Source: Burkholderia cepacia
GTDB lineage: Bacteria > Pseudomonadota > Gammaproteobacteria > Burkholderiales > Burkholderiaceae
Reading direction: 5' to 3'
Assembly: GCF_001718835.1 (NCBI RefSeq)
Contig: NZ_CP013443.1
Span: 1 to 64,000, forward strand
DNA length: 64,000 nt
Within the stretch, counting starts at the first letter, position 1. Each line of letters starts with the position of its first letter. A model generated the notes under the pieces. The model was not told where the DNA came from and did no database searches. It worked only from the letters and a program-made list of their open reading frames with translations. Shown piece after piece: positions 21,596 to 30,061 of this stretch. The position numbers were made by a program, and so were the translations under genes.

Positions 21596-23770
21596 TCAGG
21601 GCAACGGAATGTTGTTCAGCGGATTCGATCGAACCTGCTGAATGAAGTGATCGGTTCGCGTCCGGAGGATCTCGCTCACCACTGGTGTCGGCGGAGTTTT
21701 TGGCACAAGCTTCTCGGCCGGAAATGTCCCGTCCTTGTAGTACGTACAGTTCGCCTCGACGATCTCGCGCGTTGCCGAGTCAAGCTGACCGTAACGACCT
21801 TCACCGGCGCTCTGTTTCACTTTCATGAGTGGAATGCGCCAATCCGCGATCGCGCGCAGGAGCTTTGCCCAGTCCGGATCGTCGAGCGCGCGGGCCTGGC
21901 CAATCGACACGTCGAACGCGGTGGCGCATCGATGATTGCGGCGACCGCTCATCACCGCCGAGTGATACGAACTGTCCGACTGGTGTGTGTTCATCAGCCG
22001 CACTTTCGCCTCGTTTGGCGTCTCTTGCCGAATTATCCCGATCCGCCCCGGCGTGTAAGGCAGAAACACCATCACCCTCAACACCTTGCATTGATCGTCC
22101 GGCTGTTTGCCCTGATTCAACGTGCGCTCAACGTCAGCCTCGCTCGGCGCGCCTTTACCCAATTTAAACCCCGGCCAATTCATCGGTTGCGGTGGTAACT
22201 CCCGCAAGTCGGTCACGCTCAGCGCGATTTCCGCTTCAAGCTGGTCGATCGATTGCTTGCCCGGCAAAGATTCGCCCGTTGATAGTGATTTGGTCTCGCT
22301 ACCCGGCAGCACATTTCCCTCCATCTCGGGCGCGAACGGCGGCGGCAACGCCTCCCCATTGATGGTGCGCTGCAAGCCGACGGGAATATTTGTTCGCTTC
22401 TCAAACTGGTCGTCCCAACTGGTTCCATGTGCGCTCTCACCGTCTTCACGCATGGTGAACGGCCCCGGATGCCCGCCGACCAGCACGGGCTTGCCTTGTC
22501 GCTTACGGCGCGTGAAGATGCGCTGCCGCAGGCCTTCTGACAGCAGCTTGACCGTTTCAGGCTTCTCCGCCGTCTTTGTCACCTGGATCGTGTCCGGCAG
22601 CCCGGAGCAGCCCATCCCGTTCACGCCCATAAGGCCGACAGTCGCATCCTCCGGGCAGAAGTACAGGTAGACCTTGCCCCGGTTATCGCGTTCCGCGAAC
22701 ACAATTTGTGCGTTACCCTGCACATCGTGTGGTCCGGTCATACGCACCGCTTGAGCTCCGGACGACCACTTCGGTCCGGTGATTCCATAGTTGTCACGTC
22801 TCCCCGTCGGATCGATCTTCAGGGTATCGAGTGCGGGCGCGGGATGCTTCTTCTGCGCGACCAGCCCCGCCAGGTTCGCCAGCGTCTTAGCACGCGCGTA
22901 GCTCGTTTGCTGTTCGTCACCACGCTGCGTGAATTGATCCATGGCTTCTTCGCTGAGCGAATAGGGCGAATCGATTAGTATCAGCGAGTCAGCTGGCCGA
23001 TCGGCCTGGCCACCCTTTTCCATCAGGAATGCCTGTGCGAGCAATGAAATCAACGTGCCCTGGCTGTGCGCGACGATGTTCACAGTCTCGTTCGGATCGA
23101 TCAGCCGAATTTGGCGCACCAAGGCAGCGAGCCGCTTGGCCGCCAGCACCATATAGTGCCGATTCGGCGATTCGCGCAACGGGTGCGTCGGATCGCCCTG
23201 CAGCGTGTCGAGCGCCTTGGTTTTCCACCCACCCTTGAAATGCGTGTTGAACATGTCGGGGATATTGTTCGTCGCATTTGCAAACATCCCGCCGTTCTTC
23301 GCGCGATGGGCATCCAGCCGATTGCCGAATTTGTCGACGTACTGCCCGTTCACGGTCTGTTTGGCCTGACCTTGAGGAAGATCCTTGGGTTCAACACGAA
23401 CACCCCAATAAAACGGGATCAACGGACTACGGGTATCGGCAGTTTCCTTTCGGCGATAGACCACGTCGTCGAGATTTTTCATCATGTCGGCGACCGTTAC
23501 CTTGCGTGCATCGTTCGCCATCCGACCGTGCGTGTACTCCGCTCCCTTGAAGTCCTTGCGATTGAGTCGATCGTTCAGCCCTTCGCACAGGCCGCTCTCA
23601 ACGGTCCCGAAGTCGGTGCCGAGATCGTTCACGCCGTGGATCAGGATCGTTGTGCACGGATAGCGCGGCTCGACATCGACGTTCGCATGGGATTCCTGTG
23701 GACGGTTCGGCACCAGTAGCGCCTTACGCTCACCGACTACGCGATTCGAATTGGATTGGGATGCACCCAT
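21596..23770 (-). CDS. Type VI lipase effector Tle3-like (DUF3274 alpha/beta hydrolase)
   Basis: 724 residues. The alpha/beta-hydrolase core begins with TILIHGVNDLG (41-51). The nucleophile elbow is AHSQG at 234-238 with Ser236. A DUF3274-type region follows, including the CGxG-like segment MGVNGMGCSGLPD. There is no signal peptide, as expected for cargo delivered by the type VI spike. Tle3 proteins are phospholipases acting on target-cell membranes. The gene starts 3 bp after the vgrG stop and is followed by its adapter tla3, so the module is vgrG-tle3-tla3-PAAR. No recognisable tle3-specific immunity gene was identified separately. Confidence 0.82.
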   Translation of the reverse strand: MGASQSNSNRVVGERKALLVPNRPQESHANVDVEPRYPCTTILIHGVNDLGTDFGTVESGLCEGLNDRLNRKDFKGAEYTHGRMANDARKVTVADMMKNLDDVVYRRKETADTRSPLIPFYWGVRVEPKDLPQGQAKQTVNGQYVDKFGNRLDAHRAKNGGMFANATNNIPDMFNTHFKGGWKTKALDTLQGDPTHPLRESPNRHYMVLAAKRLAALVRQIRLIDPNETVNIVAHSQGTLISLLAQAFLMEKGGQADRPADSLILIDSPYSLSEEAMDQFTQRGDEQQTSYARAKTLANLAGLVAQKKHPAPALDTLKIDPTGRRDNYGITGPKWSSGAQAVRMTGPHDVQGNAQIVFAERDNRGKVYLYFCPEDATVGLMGVNGMGCSGLPDTIQVTKTAEKPETVKLLSEGLRQRIFTRRKRQGKPVLVGGHPGPFTMREDGESAHGTSWDDQFEKRTNIPVGLQRTINGEALPPPFAPEMEGNVLPGSETKSLSTGESLPGKQSIDQLEAEIALSVTDLRELPPQPMNWPGFKLGKGAPSEADVERTLNQGKQPDDQCKVLRVMVFLPYTPGRIGIIRQETPNEAKVRLMNTHQSDSSYHSAVMSGRRNHRCATAFDVSIGQARALDDPDWAKLLRAIADWRIPLMKVKQSAGEGRYGQLDSATREIVEANCTYYKDGTFPAEKLVPKTPPTPVVSEILRTRTDHFIQQVRSNPLNNIPLP

Positions 23771-23773
23771 CGA

Positions 23774-26563
23774 TTACCCCTGCGCGTCAAAGACCTGAAT
23801 ATGTGCGATGTGCATCGCGTCACTCGCCGTAAGATCCGTCAGTCCCTTACCGTCGGAGACGCCTTGGACCACCCGGCCGTCGCGCAAGGTGATCTTGTAC
23901 GGTCGGTTCGGTACCGTGTGTGCAGCCTCACTACTGTCGGTACCCGGATAGCGCAACCGAAACTTCTGGTCGGCGCCGGCGGCACTAAATGCGGGTGGCG
24001 CCACGTGATCGGTATCGGGACCGAGGAAATCGTGACCAGCCGTGTGCGCGACGAACGCACCATCAGAGCCGACCCGGACGCCACCGCCGATCTTCACGTA
24101 ACTACCGTCCTCGGCGACGAGCCGGATCGTTTTGCCGGCAACCACTACCTCGTCGCCGATCGACGTAATGTGTACGGCCTTCTGTGCGGTAGCCGAAAGC
24201 GTGTCCTGTTGGGCCTGCAACAGCACGGGCCCATCACCAGCGATCGCACGCACGCCCTCCCCGCGACCGAACACATGCACGCCTTGTCCGGCCGATGCGA
24301 GGAGCCGCTGACCGCCTACAAGCTGCAGGTGCCGCTGCGCGACCTGATCGATGTTCTCGCCCGCATAGGTCAAGTGCGTTTTCGGCGTGATGTGCACCGA
24401 ACCAGCTTGCGCACCAAACGCCATTAACGCCTGCGAACCGGTGGCCGCCCCGGTGCCACTTTCCGGTGACCCGTTGCCCGGGGTCCAGTTCTTGAACGCA
24501 GCGGCGATAGCCTGCTGGCCTGCCGCATCGGTTGCCTGTCCGCCATGCTGGCCGGCGTAATCGCCCAAAGCCTTGAACAGTTCCGTGCATTCGCCAAGTA
24601 GCTGGAGCAACTCGTCACGATCGAGCTGGCCACCGCTCGCCTGGGTGCGCGCGTAGGTCGTCAACAACATCCCCTGCGCCGCACGCAGCGCCGCGGCTGC
24701 GTCGGTGCGCAATTCCGCACCTTCGCCGCGATCCTGCCCAACACCGTTCTCACGCGGTTGGGTCAGATAGCCCAGATTCAGTTGCGAGTGCGCGTGTTCG
24801 CTGGCGAGTTGGGCGCTGATTTGCTGCGGCGTATCATCAAGTCGGAGCTGATTGTATCTCCGCCCCTTTATTTCCTTCGTCTTGATCCCGGACACGTAAC
24901 GGTTGCCGGGCAGTGCACCGGTATGCGTGAACGTCGCGGGCGGATTTGCCCCGTTCCCGAGCACCCCGATAATTACTAAGCGATCAGGGTCTCCCCCCAG
25001 ACAGCCCAGCAGAACTTCCATGCCAACGCGCGGCAAGAACGATGCACCGAACTGCGTACCCGCGAGGGATGACGCAACACGCACCGGAGCGCTATCCGCC
25101 GCCGTGCCGTTCGTGCCAACACCCTGCGCATGCGCATGATCCGCTGGATCGAGTCCCTGAATCTGTACGCGTACACGGCCGTCAGCATCGCAGAACACCT
25201 CGTCGCCTTCCTCGCCGACGATCACGCCAGTCAGCAGGTGAACCGGCGGCAGATCAATCTTCGGGTCATAGGCCGGCGTGAGCGGCACGCCACGGCGCAC
25301 GCACGTGAATGTATTTTCGTAACGCGTATCCTGTTCCGACGTTGACGCGCCCCCCCGCGTCGACGCCGAATACGTGAAATGCCGACTCGCAGCAAACAGC
25401 CCCTGCACACGCTCGGTGAGGCCCTTTGGCAGATTGTTCCAGATATCGTGATCGATCGACGTGATCACGAATTGCCGCTTTTCGGCCGGCTGCATGTCCC
25501 ATTCCGGGTCGCCGGTCAACGTAACCCACGTGCCGACGGCAAGGTCGCGCACGCCACTCACGCCATCGTAGCGCTCGGCCTCGAACTGATGCGCGAACAT
25601 CCGCGCCCTCGTCAGGCGTTCGTGATCATTCCATGAGTCGCCGACATGCGGTATGTCGATCGCGACGTCGGTCAATAGCTTCGCCAAGTCGTTGCCCGAC
25701 TCGCCTTGATCCACACTGGCGACGGCAATCGATTCGTCGATGCGCGCCTTCTTGTAATCCCAAGAAGGGCGACCCGCCTTGCCCGGAATCAGTCGCTGGT
25801 GTAGCGCAAACAGCGTAATCGTGTCGCGCTCCTCAGTGCCAGCATCACGTGGATGCAGACGCACCGTGCCCGCCGGCCCTTGCGGTAAGGACATCGGATC
25901 ATCGCAACACACGAGCGTATGCACCGGTGTCTCGTCATGGATGTCGCGCGAGTCCTTGCTTGGACCTGCGTTGACGAACACCGCGATACCTTCACGACGC
26001 AACAGGCGGCGCAAGAACTTTGCGTCCGATTCATTGACCTGCCGGGTCAGTTCGCGCGACGGGTAACGATCGCGACTCAGGCCAGACAAGTCGAATTCGA
26101 ACGCGCGGGCAAGCTCCGGGCTGCGCTGGCGCCACTCGTTGAACAGTGTGGTGAGGATGTCGACGACGCTCAGCTTGCGGAACACGCGGGAATTGGTGCG
26201 TTTGTCCATCAACGACAAAGCGTCGCACACCGTGAGCTGATAAACCGTGAGTTCGCCATCCGATTGACCGATCTGCACGTCCTGGACGATCGCGTTGATC
26301 GTGTGCAGTTGGCCGCGGTCGGTCACGATTCGGACTGAGACCGGCAGACCAATGAATAGCGTCGGCGCAAGGCGATCCCGTGTCGAGACGCAGGTCAGTG
26401 AGCCGTGGACGCCAGTCATCAACCCTTCGCGCACGCTGGCGTGCTGAAGCGCAAGCAGGTGGCCCAAAGCACCTTGCGCTTTACCAAAGTTCAATCCGAC
26501 TGGACGCCTGTTCCAGTCCACGGCGCCCGCGGCGAAACCGCGGATTGTTTCGTCTAATGACAC
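23774..26563 (-). CDS. vgrG: Type VI spike protein VgrG (TssI) with DUF2345 extension
   Basis: 929 residues. The gp27-like base occupies about 1-380 (SLTCVSTRDRLAPTLFIGLPV; FRKLSVVDILTTLF), then a gp5-like OB fold with VFCDADGRVRVQIQG near 465 and GMEVLLGCLGGDPDRLVIIG near 525, then the DUF2345 beta-helix region to about 850 (SVHITPKTHLTYAGENIDQ; ETIRLVAEDGSYVKI type repeats), and a C-terminal extension of about 70 residues with a KITLRDGRVVQG segment that probably recruits cargo. First gene of the cargo operon. No tss structural genes are nearby, so it depends on a type VI apparatus encoded elsewhere. Confidence 0.92.
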   Translation of the reverse strand: MSLDETIRGFAAGAVDWNRRPVGLNFGKAQGALGHLLALQHASVREGLMTGVHGSLTCVSTRDRLAPTLFIGLPVSVRIVTDRGQLHTINAIVQDVQIGQSDGELTVYQLTVCDALSLMDKRTNSRVFRKLSVVDILTTLFNEWRQRSPELARAFEFDLSGLSRDRYPSRELTRQVNESDAKFLRRLLRREGIAVFVNAGPSKDSRDIHDETPVHTLVCCDDPMSLPQGPAGTVRLHPRDAGTEERDTITLFALHQRLIPGKAGRPSWDYKKARIDESIAVASVDQGESGNDLAKLLTDVAIDIPHVGDSWNDHERLTRARMFAHQFEAERYDGVSGVRDLAVGTWVTLTGDPEWDMQPAEKRQFVITSIDHDIWNNLPKGLTERVQGLFAASRHFTYSASTRGGASTSEQDTRYENTFTCVRRGVPLTPAYDPKIDLPPVHLLTGVIVGEEGDEVFCDADGRVRVQIQGLDPADHAHAQGVGTNGTAADSAPVRVASSLAGTQFGASFLPRVGMEVLLGCLGGDPDRLVIIGVLGNGANPPATFTHTGALPGNRYVSGIKTKEIKGRRYNQLRLDDTPQQISAQLASEHAHSQLNLGYLTQPRENGVGQDRGEGAELRTDAAAALRAAQGMLLTTYARTQASGGQLDRDELLQLLGECTELFKALGDYAGQHGGQATDAAGQQAIAAAFKNWTPGNGSPESGTGAATGSQALMAFGAQAGSVHITPKTHLTYAGENIDQVAQRHLQLVGGQRLLASAGQGVHVFGRGEGVRAIAGDGPVLLQAQQDTLSATAQKAVHITSIGDEVVVAGKTIRLVAEDGSYVKIGGGVRVGSDGAFVAHTAGHDFLGPDTDHVAPPAFSAAGADQKFRLRYPGTDSSEAAHTVPNRPYKITLRDGRVVQGVSDGKGLTDLTASDAMHIAHIQVFDAQG

Positions 26564-26974
26564 AGCCGCCCTCTCAATATTATCGAATTCGTATTCGATT
26601 CAGGCAGCCGAATCCCGCGTCGCAAACGGGCACACCGCCCAATTCAGGCGATAAGCATAGCAAATCGGCAAACGGGTGTGAAAGTCGACCAATCATAATC
26701 AAAGCTCGTCGACCTGATCTAACCAAGATTAACAAATTGACATCTTGACTCGAATTGCTTTTCACGCCCAGACGGCTTCATGTCATCGCTCGCGGCGTGA
26801 CTTCAGACATCGTCGTGAAATTCTCGACACCGCCCCCAACGCTGCCGCCGAGCCCAGTTAGCGTCGCACCATAGTCTGTCTCTATCGAACCACCCTTCGT
26901 CTTTTCGATCTACAAGACAGAGCATACGTCGACCAGCACCAGCGATATAACCGACGCCTTCGTCTGCAGGCGCC
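26564..26974. other. AT-richer upstream region of vgrG
   Basis: No coding frame with support. 26570-26780 is markedly AT-richer than the surroundings and should contain the vgrG promoter. From about 26975 the sequence becomes the DUF3883-tail remnant. I recognise no insertion-sequence end in between. Confidence 0.45.
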
Positions 26975-27160
26975 CACCCCTTCGTCGTCAGTCGAAACGA
27001 GTTGGAATTCTCCGAAGAGGCAGAAGACGTGTTTTGCCTTTACCGAGTCTTCGACTTCGCAAAAACGCCGCGACTGTTTATTCTGCGCGGCGCATTGAGC
27101 AACTCGTTGCACCTCGAAGCGATCGACTATAGCGCTCGCCTGAAAGTCATCTCCCAATAG
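26975..27160 (+). pseudogene. Truncated second copy of the DUF3883 gene tail
   Basis: Frame HPFVVSRNELEFSEEAEDV...LKVISQ-stop aligns without gaps to the last 61 codons of the gene at 17111-18238. By eye there are about two dozen nucleotide differences over 186 bp, many at third positions, so this is an older duplicate or a relic of a related allele. Similarity starts abruptly inside the C-terminal domain and ends at the stop codon. No start or ribosome binding site. Confidence 0.8.
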
Positions 27161-27352
27161 CTCGCGACAAGCCTGTCAGCATTCGAGACGGCTGATGCCT
27201 TCTATACCGTTCGGCTAATCCGCACGTGTTGGCCTCATCGAGTGCTTTTCTTCCCGTAAACTCAAACAGCAGTACCGCAAAAAAGCGCGGGCCGCATGGG
27301 CTGCCACCCATACGACCCGCTGACCACAACCAACTCACACCAGGAGTTGCTC

Positions 27353-27610
27353 ATGGCTGACGCCAATCATAAGTCACGTCCAAAGAAACGCAATCTGAAC
27401 ACCAGGCTTGCGCTGATCCTCCGCAGCACGCCAGACCGCCCCAAGAGAGGTTGGCCGTACCTGCCATGGATGAGCGTCATCGATGCGCACTTCAAGCTGT
27501 TCGGATTCGAACCGGGTGACCGTGTCTACCTCGACATCAATCACAAGACCCGGCAAATCACCATCACGCCCGACTACAGCGACCTTGTCCCACGAGAGCA
27601 AGCTGCGTAA
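27353..27610 (+). CDS. SymE-like small protein
   Basis: 85 residues from the ATG at 27353, which has AGGAG 7 bp upstream (preferred over an upstream ATG at 27296 lacking one). The basic N-terminus (KSRPKKRN) is followed by a SymE/AbrB-like core: PYLPWMSVIDAHFKLFGF, then GDRVYLDI and RQITITPD. SymE family proteins are toxins or nucleoid-binding proteins related to AbrB antitoxins; many Burkholderia copies sit near type VI or RHS loci. No antisense RNA partner can be demonstrated. Family assignment is moderate. Confidence 0.6.
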   Translation: MADANHKSRPKKRNLNTRLALILRSTPDRPKRGWPYLPWMSVIDAHFKLFGFEPGDRVYLDINHKTRQITITPDYSDLVPREQAA

Positions 27611-27641
27611 CAGCAAGGGCCGCTTCGTGCGGCCCTTGCTG
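27611..27641 (+). terminator. Terminator after the SymE-like gene
   Basis: A perfect 13-bp stem CAGCAAGGGCCGC (27611-27623), loop TTCGT, GCGGCCCTTGCTG (27629-27641), starting directly after the stop codon. The T run is weak. Confidence 0.75.
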
Positions 27642-27773
27642 TATTGGTGGTCGGCTCAACGCGAAACGCTTCCCTCAACGAGCCTCCATGCACCATTCCT
27701 TGGCTCAGACGCTCCGGCAATTTTTCAACAGCCATCCTCAACAACCGTCACAACAAAAAGCAGCCTTCCAACC

Positions 27774-28298
27774 TCACCTCCCCACCATCGCCCTCAACAC
27801 CCCATCCCGCCTCACCAACCCGTGATAAAGCGCGGCCGCGAAATGGAGAAGAAACGTCGCAAAGAACAGATAAGCCACCCACCGATGCGCGACCCGGAGC
27901 CAGGCGAATGCAACCGGATCAGCCGCAACGATCGCCGGCAGCTGCACGCCGCCGCCCAACGTCACCGGGTACCCGCCCGCCGACAGCATCGCCCACCCGA
28001 TCAGCGGCATCGCCACCATCAGCGCGTACAGCACGAGATGCGACCCGTGCGCGGCAACCTTCTGCCACCACGGCAGATCCTCCGGTAACGCCGGCGGCCT
28101 GGAACTCAACCGCACGACAACCCGCACACAGGCGAGCACGAGGATCGCAATCCCGAGCGGCTTGTGAATCGCCACCAAGACCGCATGCCGCCCGGAAACG
28201 GACGCCACCATCCCCACCCCGATGAACAGCATCGCAATGATCATCGCGGCCATCACCCAGTGCAGCACCCTCGCCGGCAAACTGAACACGCTTTTCAT
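27774..28298 (-). CDS. cybB: Cytochrome b561
   Basis: 174 residues, four membrane helices, with candidate haem ligands His in LPARVLHW (helix 1), AIHKPLG (helix 2) and HGSHLVLY/RVAHRW (helices 3-4). Bacterial b561 proteins pass electrons between quinol and periplasmic partners. The ATG at 28298 overlaps the catalase stop (TGATG), so the pair is translationally coupled; a GTG one codon earlier is possible. Its pairing with a catalase-family peroxidase and an ECF sigma operon suggests a shared oxidative-stress role. Confidence 0.88.
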   Translation of the reverse strand: MKSVFSLPARVLHWVMAAMIIAMLFIGVGMVASVSGRHAVLVAIHKPLGIAILVLACVRVVVRLSSRPPALPEDLPWWQKVAAHGSHLVLYALMVAMPLIGWAMLSAGGYPVTLGGGVQLPAIVAADPVAFAWLRVAHRWVAYLFFATFLLHFAAALYHGLVRRDGVLRAMVGR

Positions 28299-29383
28299 CA
28301 CCGCTTCTCCGAAGAAGTCACACGCCCAGCCCCAGGCACCCCCGCCTCTTCACTCGTCCTGCGCAGATACGAATCCGCATAGGCAGCCGAGCGCGCCGCC
28401 AGCAACGGATCCCCCGACACCTGAATCCCCTGCGGCAGCACCGTCGGGTCGTAATTCACGTCGCGGCACGGCCCGCTGTCCTGCGCCTCCACGCGGTCGA
28501 GCACGAGCGTGCCCGCGTCGATCGTCGTGCGCTGCGCCGGCCAGACCTGCGTCGCGTCGTCCACCGGATCGCCGGGCTCCGCCAACGTGACCAGCAGCTT
28601 CCACTTCTGCGCACCGTCGCCGATCCGCCGCGTCAGGTCCGCCTGCAACACATCCGGATCCCCGGCCGTCGCGACATCGCCGGCGCCGGCCGTCTGCTCC
28701 GGCACGACGCGCCACCTCACAGCCCGTTTCTCACCCGCCGCATCGACGAAGTAGAACGCATTCAACCCGTAATAGCTTTCGGTGACGTAGCTCGCGCTCG
28801 GCTTCGCCCCCTTCACCCACGCGCGAAACGCGGCCGTCTCCGGGTGCGCGCCGAAAAACGCCTTCACCTTCGCCGGGTCGGGCTTGCCCGTCTTCGGATC
28901 GGGCCGGGTCGCCATCAGTTGCGCGTAGAAGGCCTGCGGCGTCGCCACCGGAAATACCGGCATCGCGTTCATCCCGGTGCGCCATTGCTCGCCATCGGGC
29001 GCGGTGAGCTTCAGCGCGAGGCTGCGAATCGGCACGCTGCTGTCGGGCGCGTACGGATTCCCGCCCGGCAACGCGAAGCGCCCGACCACCGGCGTGCGCA
29101 CCGCCTTGAAGAACGGCGCGACCGAATACGCGCTCGCGGCGCCGTTGCCTTCGAAGTAACCGGTCACGCACACGCCCTTCGCGTGATTGCGCCGGTACCC
29201 GGGATGCAGGCCGCCGTTCGCCTGCAGCGCATCGACGAGCTTTTGCGGCGTCAACCGCGCCGGCGCGAGCCACCCGCCGACATACCCGAACGCCACGGCC
29301 ACGCCGGCCACCGCGCCGCCGATCGCGGCCCAGCGCCATAAACCTCGCCCCGGCTCGCGTTGCGAAGAAGAAGATCGCTCCAT
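28298..29383 (-). CDS. Catalase-family peroxidase (SrpA-like)
   Basis: 361 residues, shorter than classical catalases, as in the SrpA-type subfamily. An N-terminal membrane/signal segment (WRWAAIGGAVAGVAVAFGYVGG, about 14-35, given as a region) suggests periplasmic location. Core features: GYRRNHAKGVCVTGYFEG (contains the distal His), NPYAPDSSVPIRSLALK, the closing YDPTVLPQGIQVSGDPLL with proximal-side pattern, then SAAYADSYLRR. The start was set at the ATG 29383, which has GGGAG 7 bp upstream; the frame remains open far upstream over the divergent sigma gene, but that part is antisense. Transcribed from an ECF promoter at 29427-29451. Confidence 0.85.
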   Translation of the reverse strand: MERSSSSQREPGRGLWRWAAIGGAVAGVAVAFGYVGGWLAPARLTPQKLVDALQANGGLHPGYRRNHAKGVCVTGYFEGNGAASAYSVAPFFKAVRTPVVGRFALPGGNPYAPDSSVPIRSLALKLTAPDGEQWRTGMNAMPVFPVATPQAFYAQLMATRPDPKTGKPDPAKVKAFFGAHPETAAFRAWVKGAKPSASYVTESYYGLNAFYFVDAAGEKRAVRWRVVPEQTAGAGDVATAGDPDVLQADLTRRIGDGAQKWKLLVTLAEPGDPVDDATQVWPAQRTTIDAGTLVLDRVEAQDSGPCRDVNYDPTVLPQGIQVSGDPLLAARSAAYADSYLRRTSEEAGVPGAGRVTSSEKR

Positions 29384-29426
29384 GAATGTGCTCCCGACCA
29401 TGCGGTCATGTGTCGAACCGAAGTAA

Positions 29427-29451
29427 GACGCCGCCCGGCCCGCTCTATTCC
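29427..29451 (-). promoter_or_regulatory. ECF-type promoter for catalase-b561
   Basis: Reading leftward: GGAAT (29451-29447), 16 bp, CGTC (29430-29427), then TTAC, 44 bp before the catalase ATG. It has the same elements and spacing as the opposite promoter at 29477-29501, so both are likely read by the adjacent sigma factor. Confidence 0.7.
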
Positions 29452-29476
29452 ATCGAAAATTTTTTCGTAAGCTGGT

Positions 29477-29501
29477 GGAATAACGCCGCGCGGCAATCGT
29501 C
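29477..29501 (+). promoter_or_regulatory. ECF-type autoregulatory promoter for the sigma/anti-sigma pair
   Basis: GGAAT (29477-29481), 16 bp, CGTC (29498-29501), then CTAC, 42 bp before the sigma-factor ATG. Matches typical ECF -35 (GGAA) and -10 (CGTC) elements and mirrors the divergent catalase promoter. Confidence 0.7.
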
Positions 29502-29542
29502 CTACGCGACGAATCCACGCCCCACCCGGCAACCGGCCCGCC

Positions 29543-30061
29543 ATGCCCTCGACCGACCAAGACGATCAATTGCGCGAACTGATCCCGCGGCTGCGACGCT
29601 TCGCGCTCTGGCTCGCGCGCGACGTCCATGCGGCCGACGATCTCGTCCAGTCGACGCTCGAGCGCGCGCTGTCGCGCTGGACGAGCCGCCGCGACGACGC
29701 GTCGCTGCGCAGCTGGCTCTTCACGATCCTGTACCGGCAGTTTCTCGACGGCAAACGCAGCGCGAAGCGTTACGCGTGGCTGCTCGGCCGCATCAGCGAC
29801 GACGACGAAGCGCACTGGCCGTCCGCCGAACGCGAATTCACGGCGCGCGCGACGCTCGAAGCGTTCGGCCGGCTCTCCGACGAGCAACGCAGCCTGCTGC
29901 TGCTCGTCGCGGTCGAAGGCTTCACCTATCAGGAAGTCGCCGACCTGCTCGACGTGCCGATCGGCACCGTGATGTCGCGGCTCTCCCGCGCGCGCCAGGC
30001 GCTGCGCCAGCTCAGCGACGGCGAGCTCCCCGCTCCTTCCTTGCGATTGATGAAGAAATGA
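29543..30061 (+). CDS. ECF-family RNA polymerase sigma factor
   Basis: 172 residues. Sigma-2 region: LARDVHAADDLVQSTLERAL (in two pieces) and RSWLFTILYRQFLD at about 15-70. Sigma-4 region: LSDEQRSLLLLVAVEGFTYQEVADLL and IGTVMSRLSRARQ near 115-155, the helix-turn-helix for the -35 element. It overlaps its anti-sigma by 4 bp (ATGA). The divergent neighbours are catalase and b561, and the shared promoter motif shows the likely regulon. Clusters of ECF sigma, anti-sigma, catalase and b561 are a known arrangement. Confidence 0.92.
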   Translation: MPSTDQDDQLRELIPRLRRFALWLARDVHAADDLVQSTLERALSRWTSRRDDASLRSWLFTILYRQFLDGKRSAKRYAWLLGRISDDDEAHWPSAEREFTARATLEAFGRLSDEQRSLLLLVAVEGFTYQEVADLLDVPIGTVMSRLSRARQALRQLSDGELPAPSLRLMKK

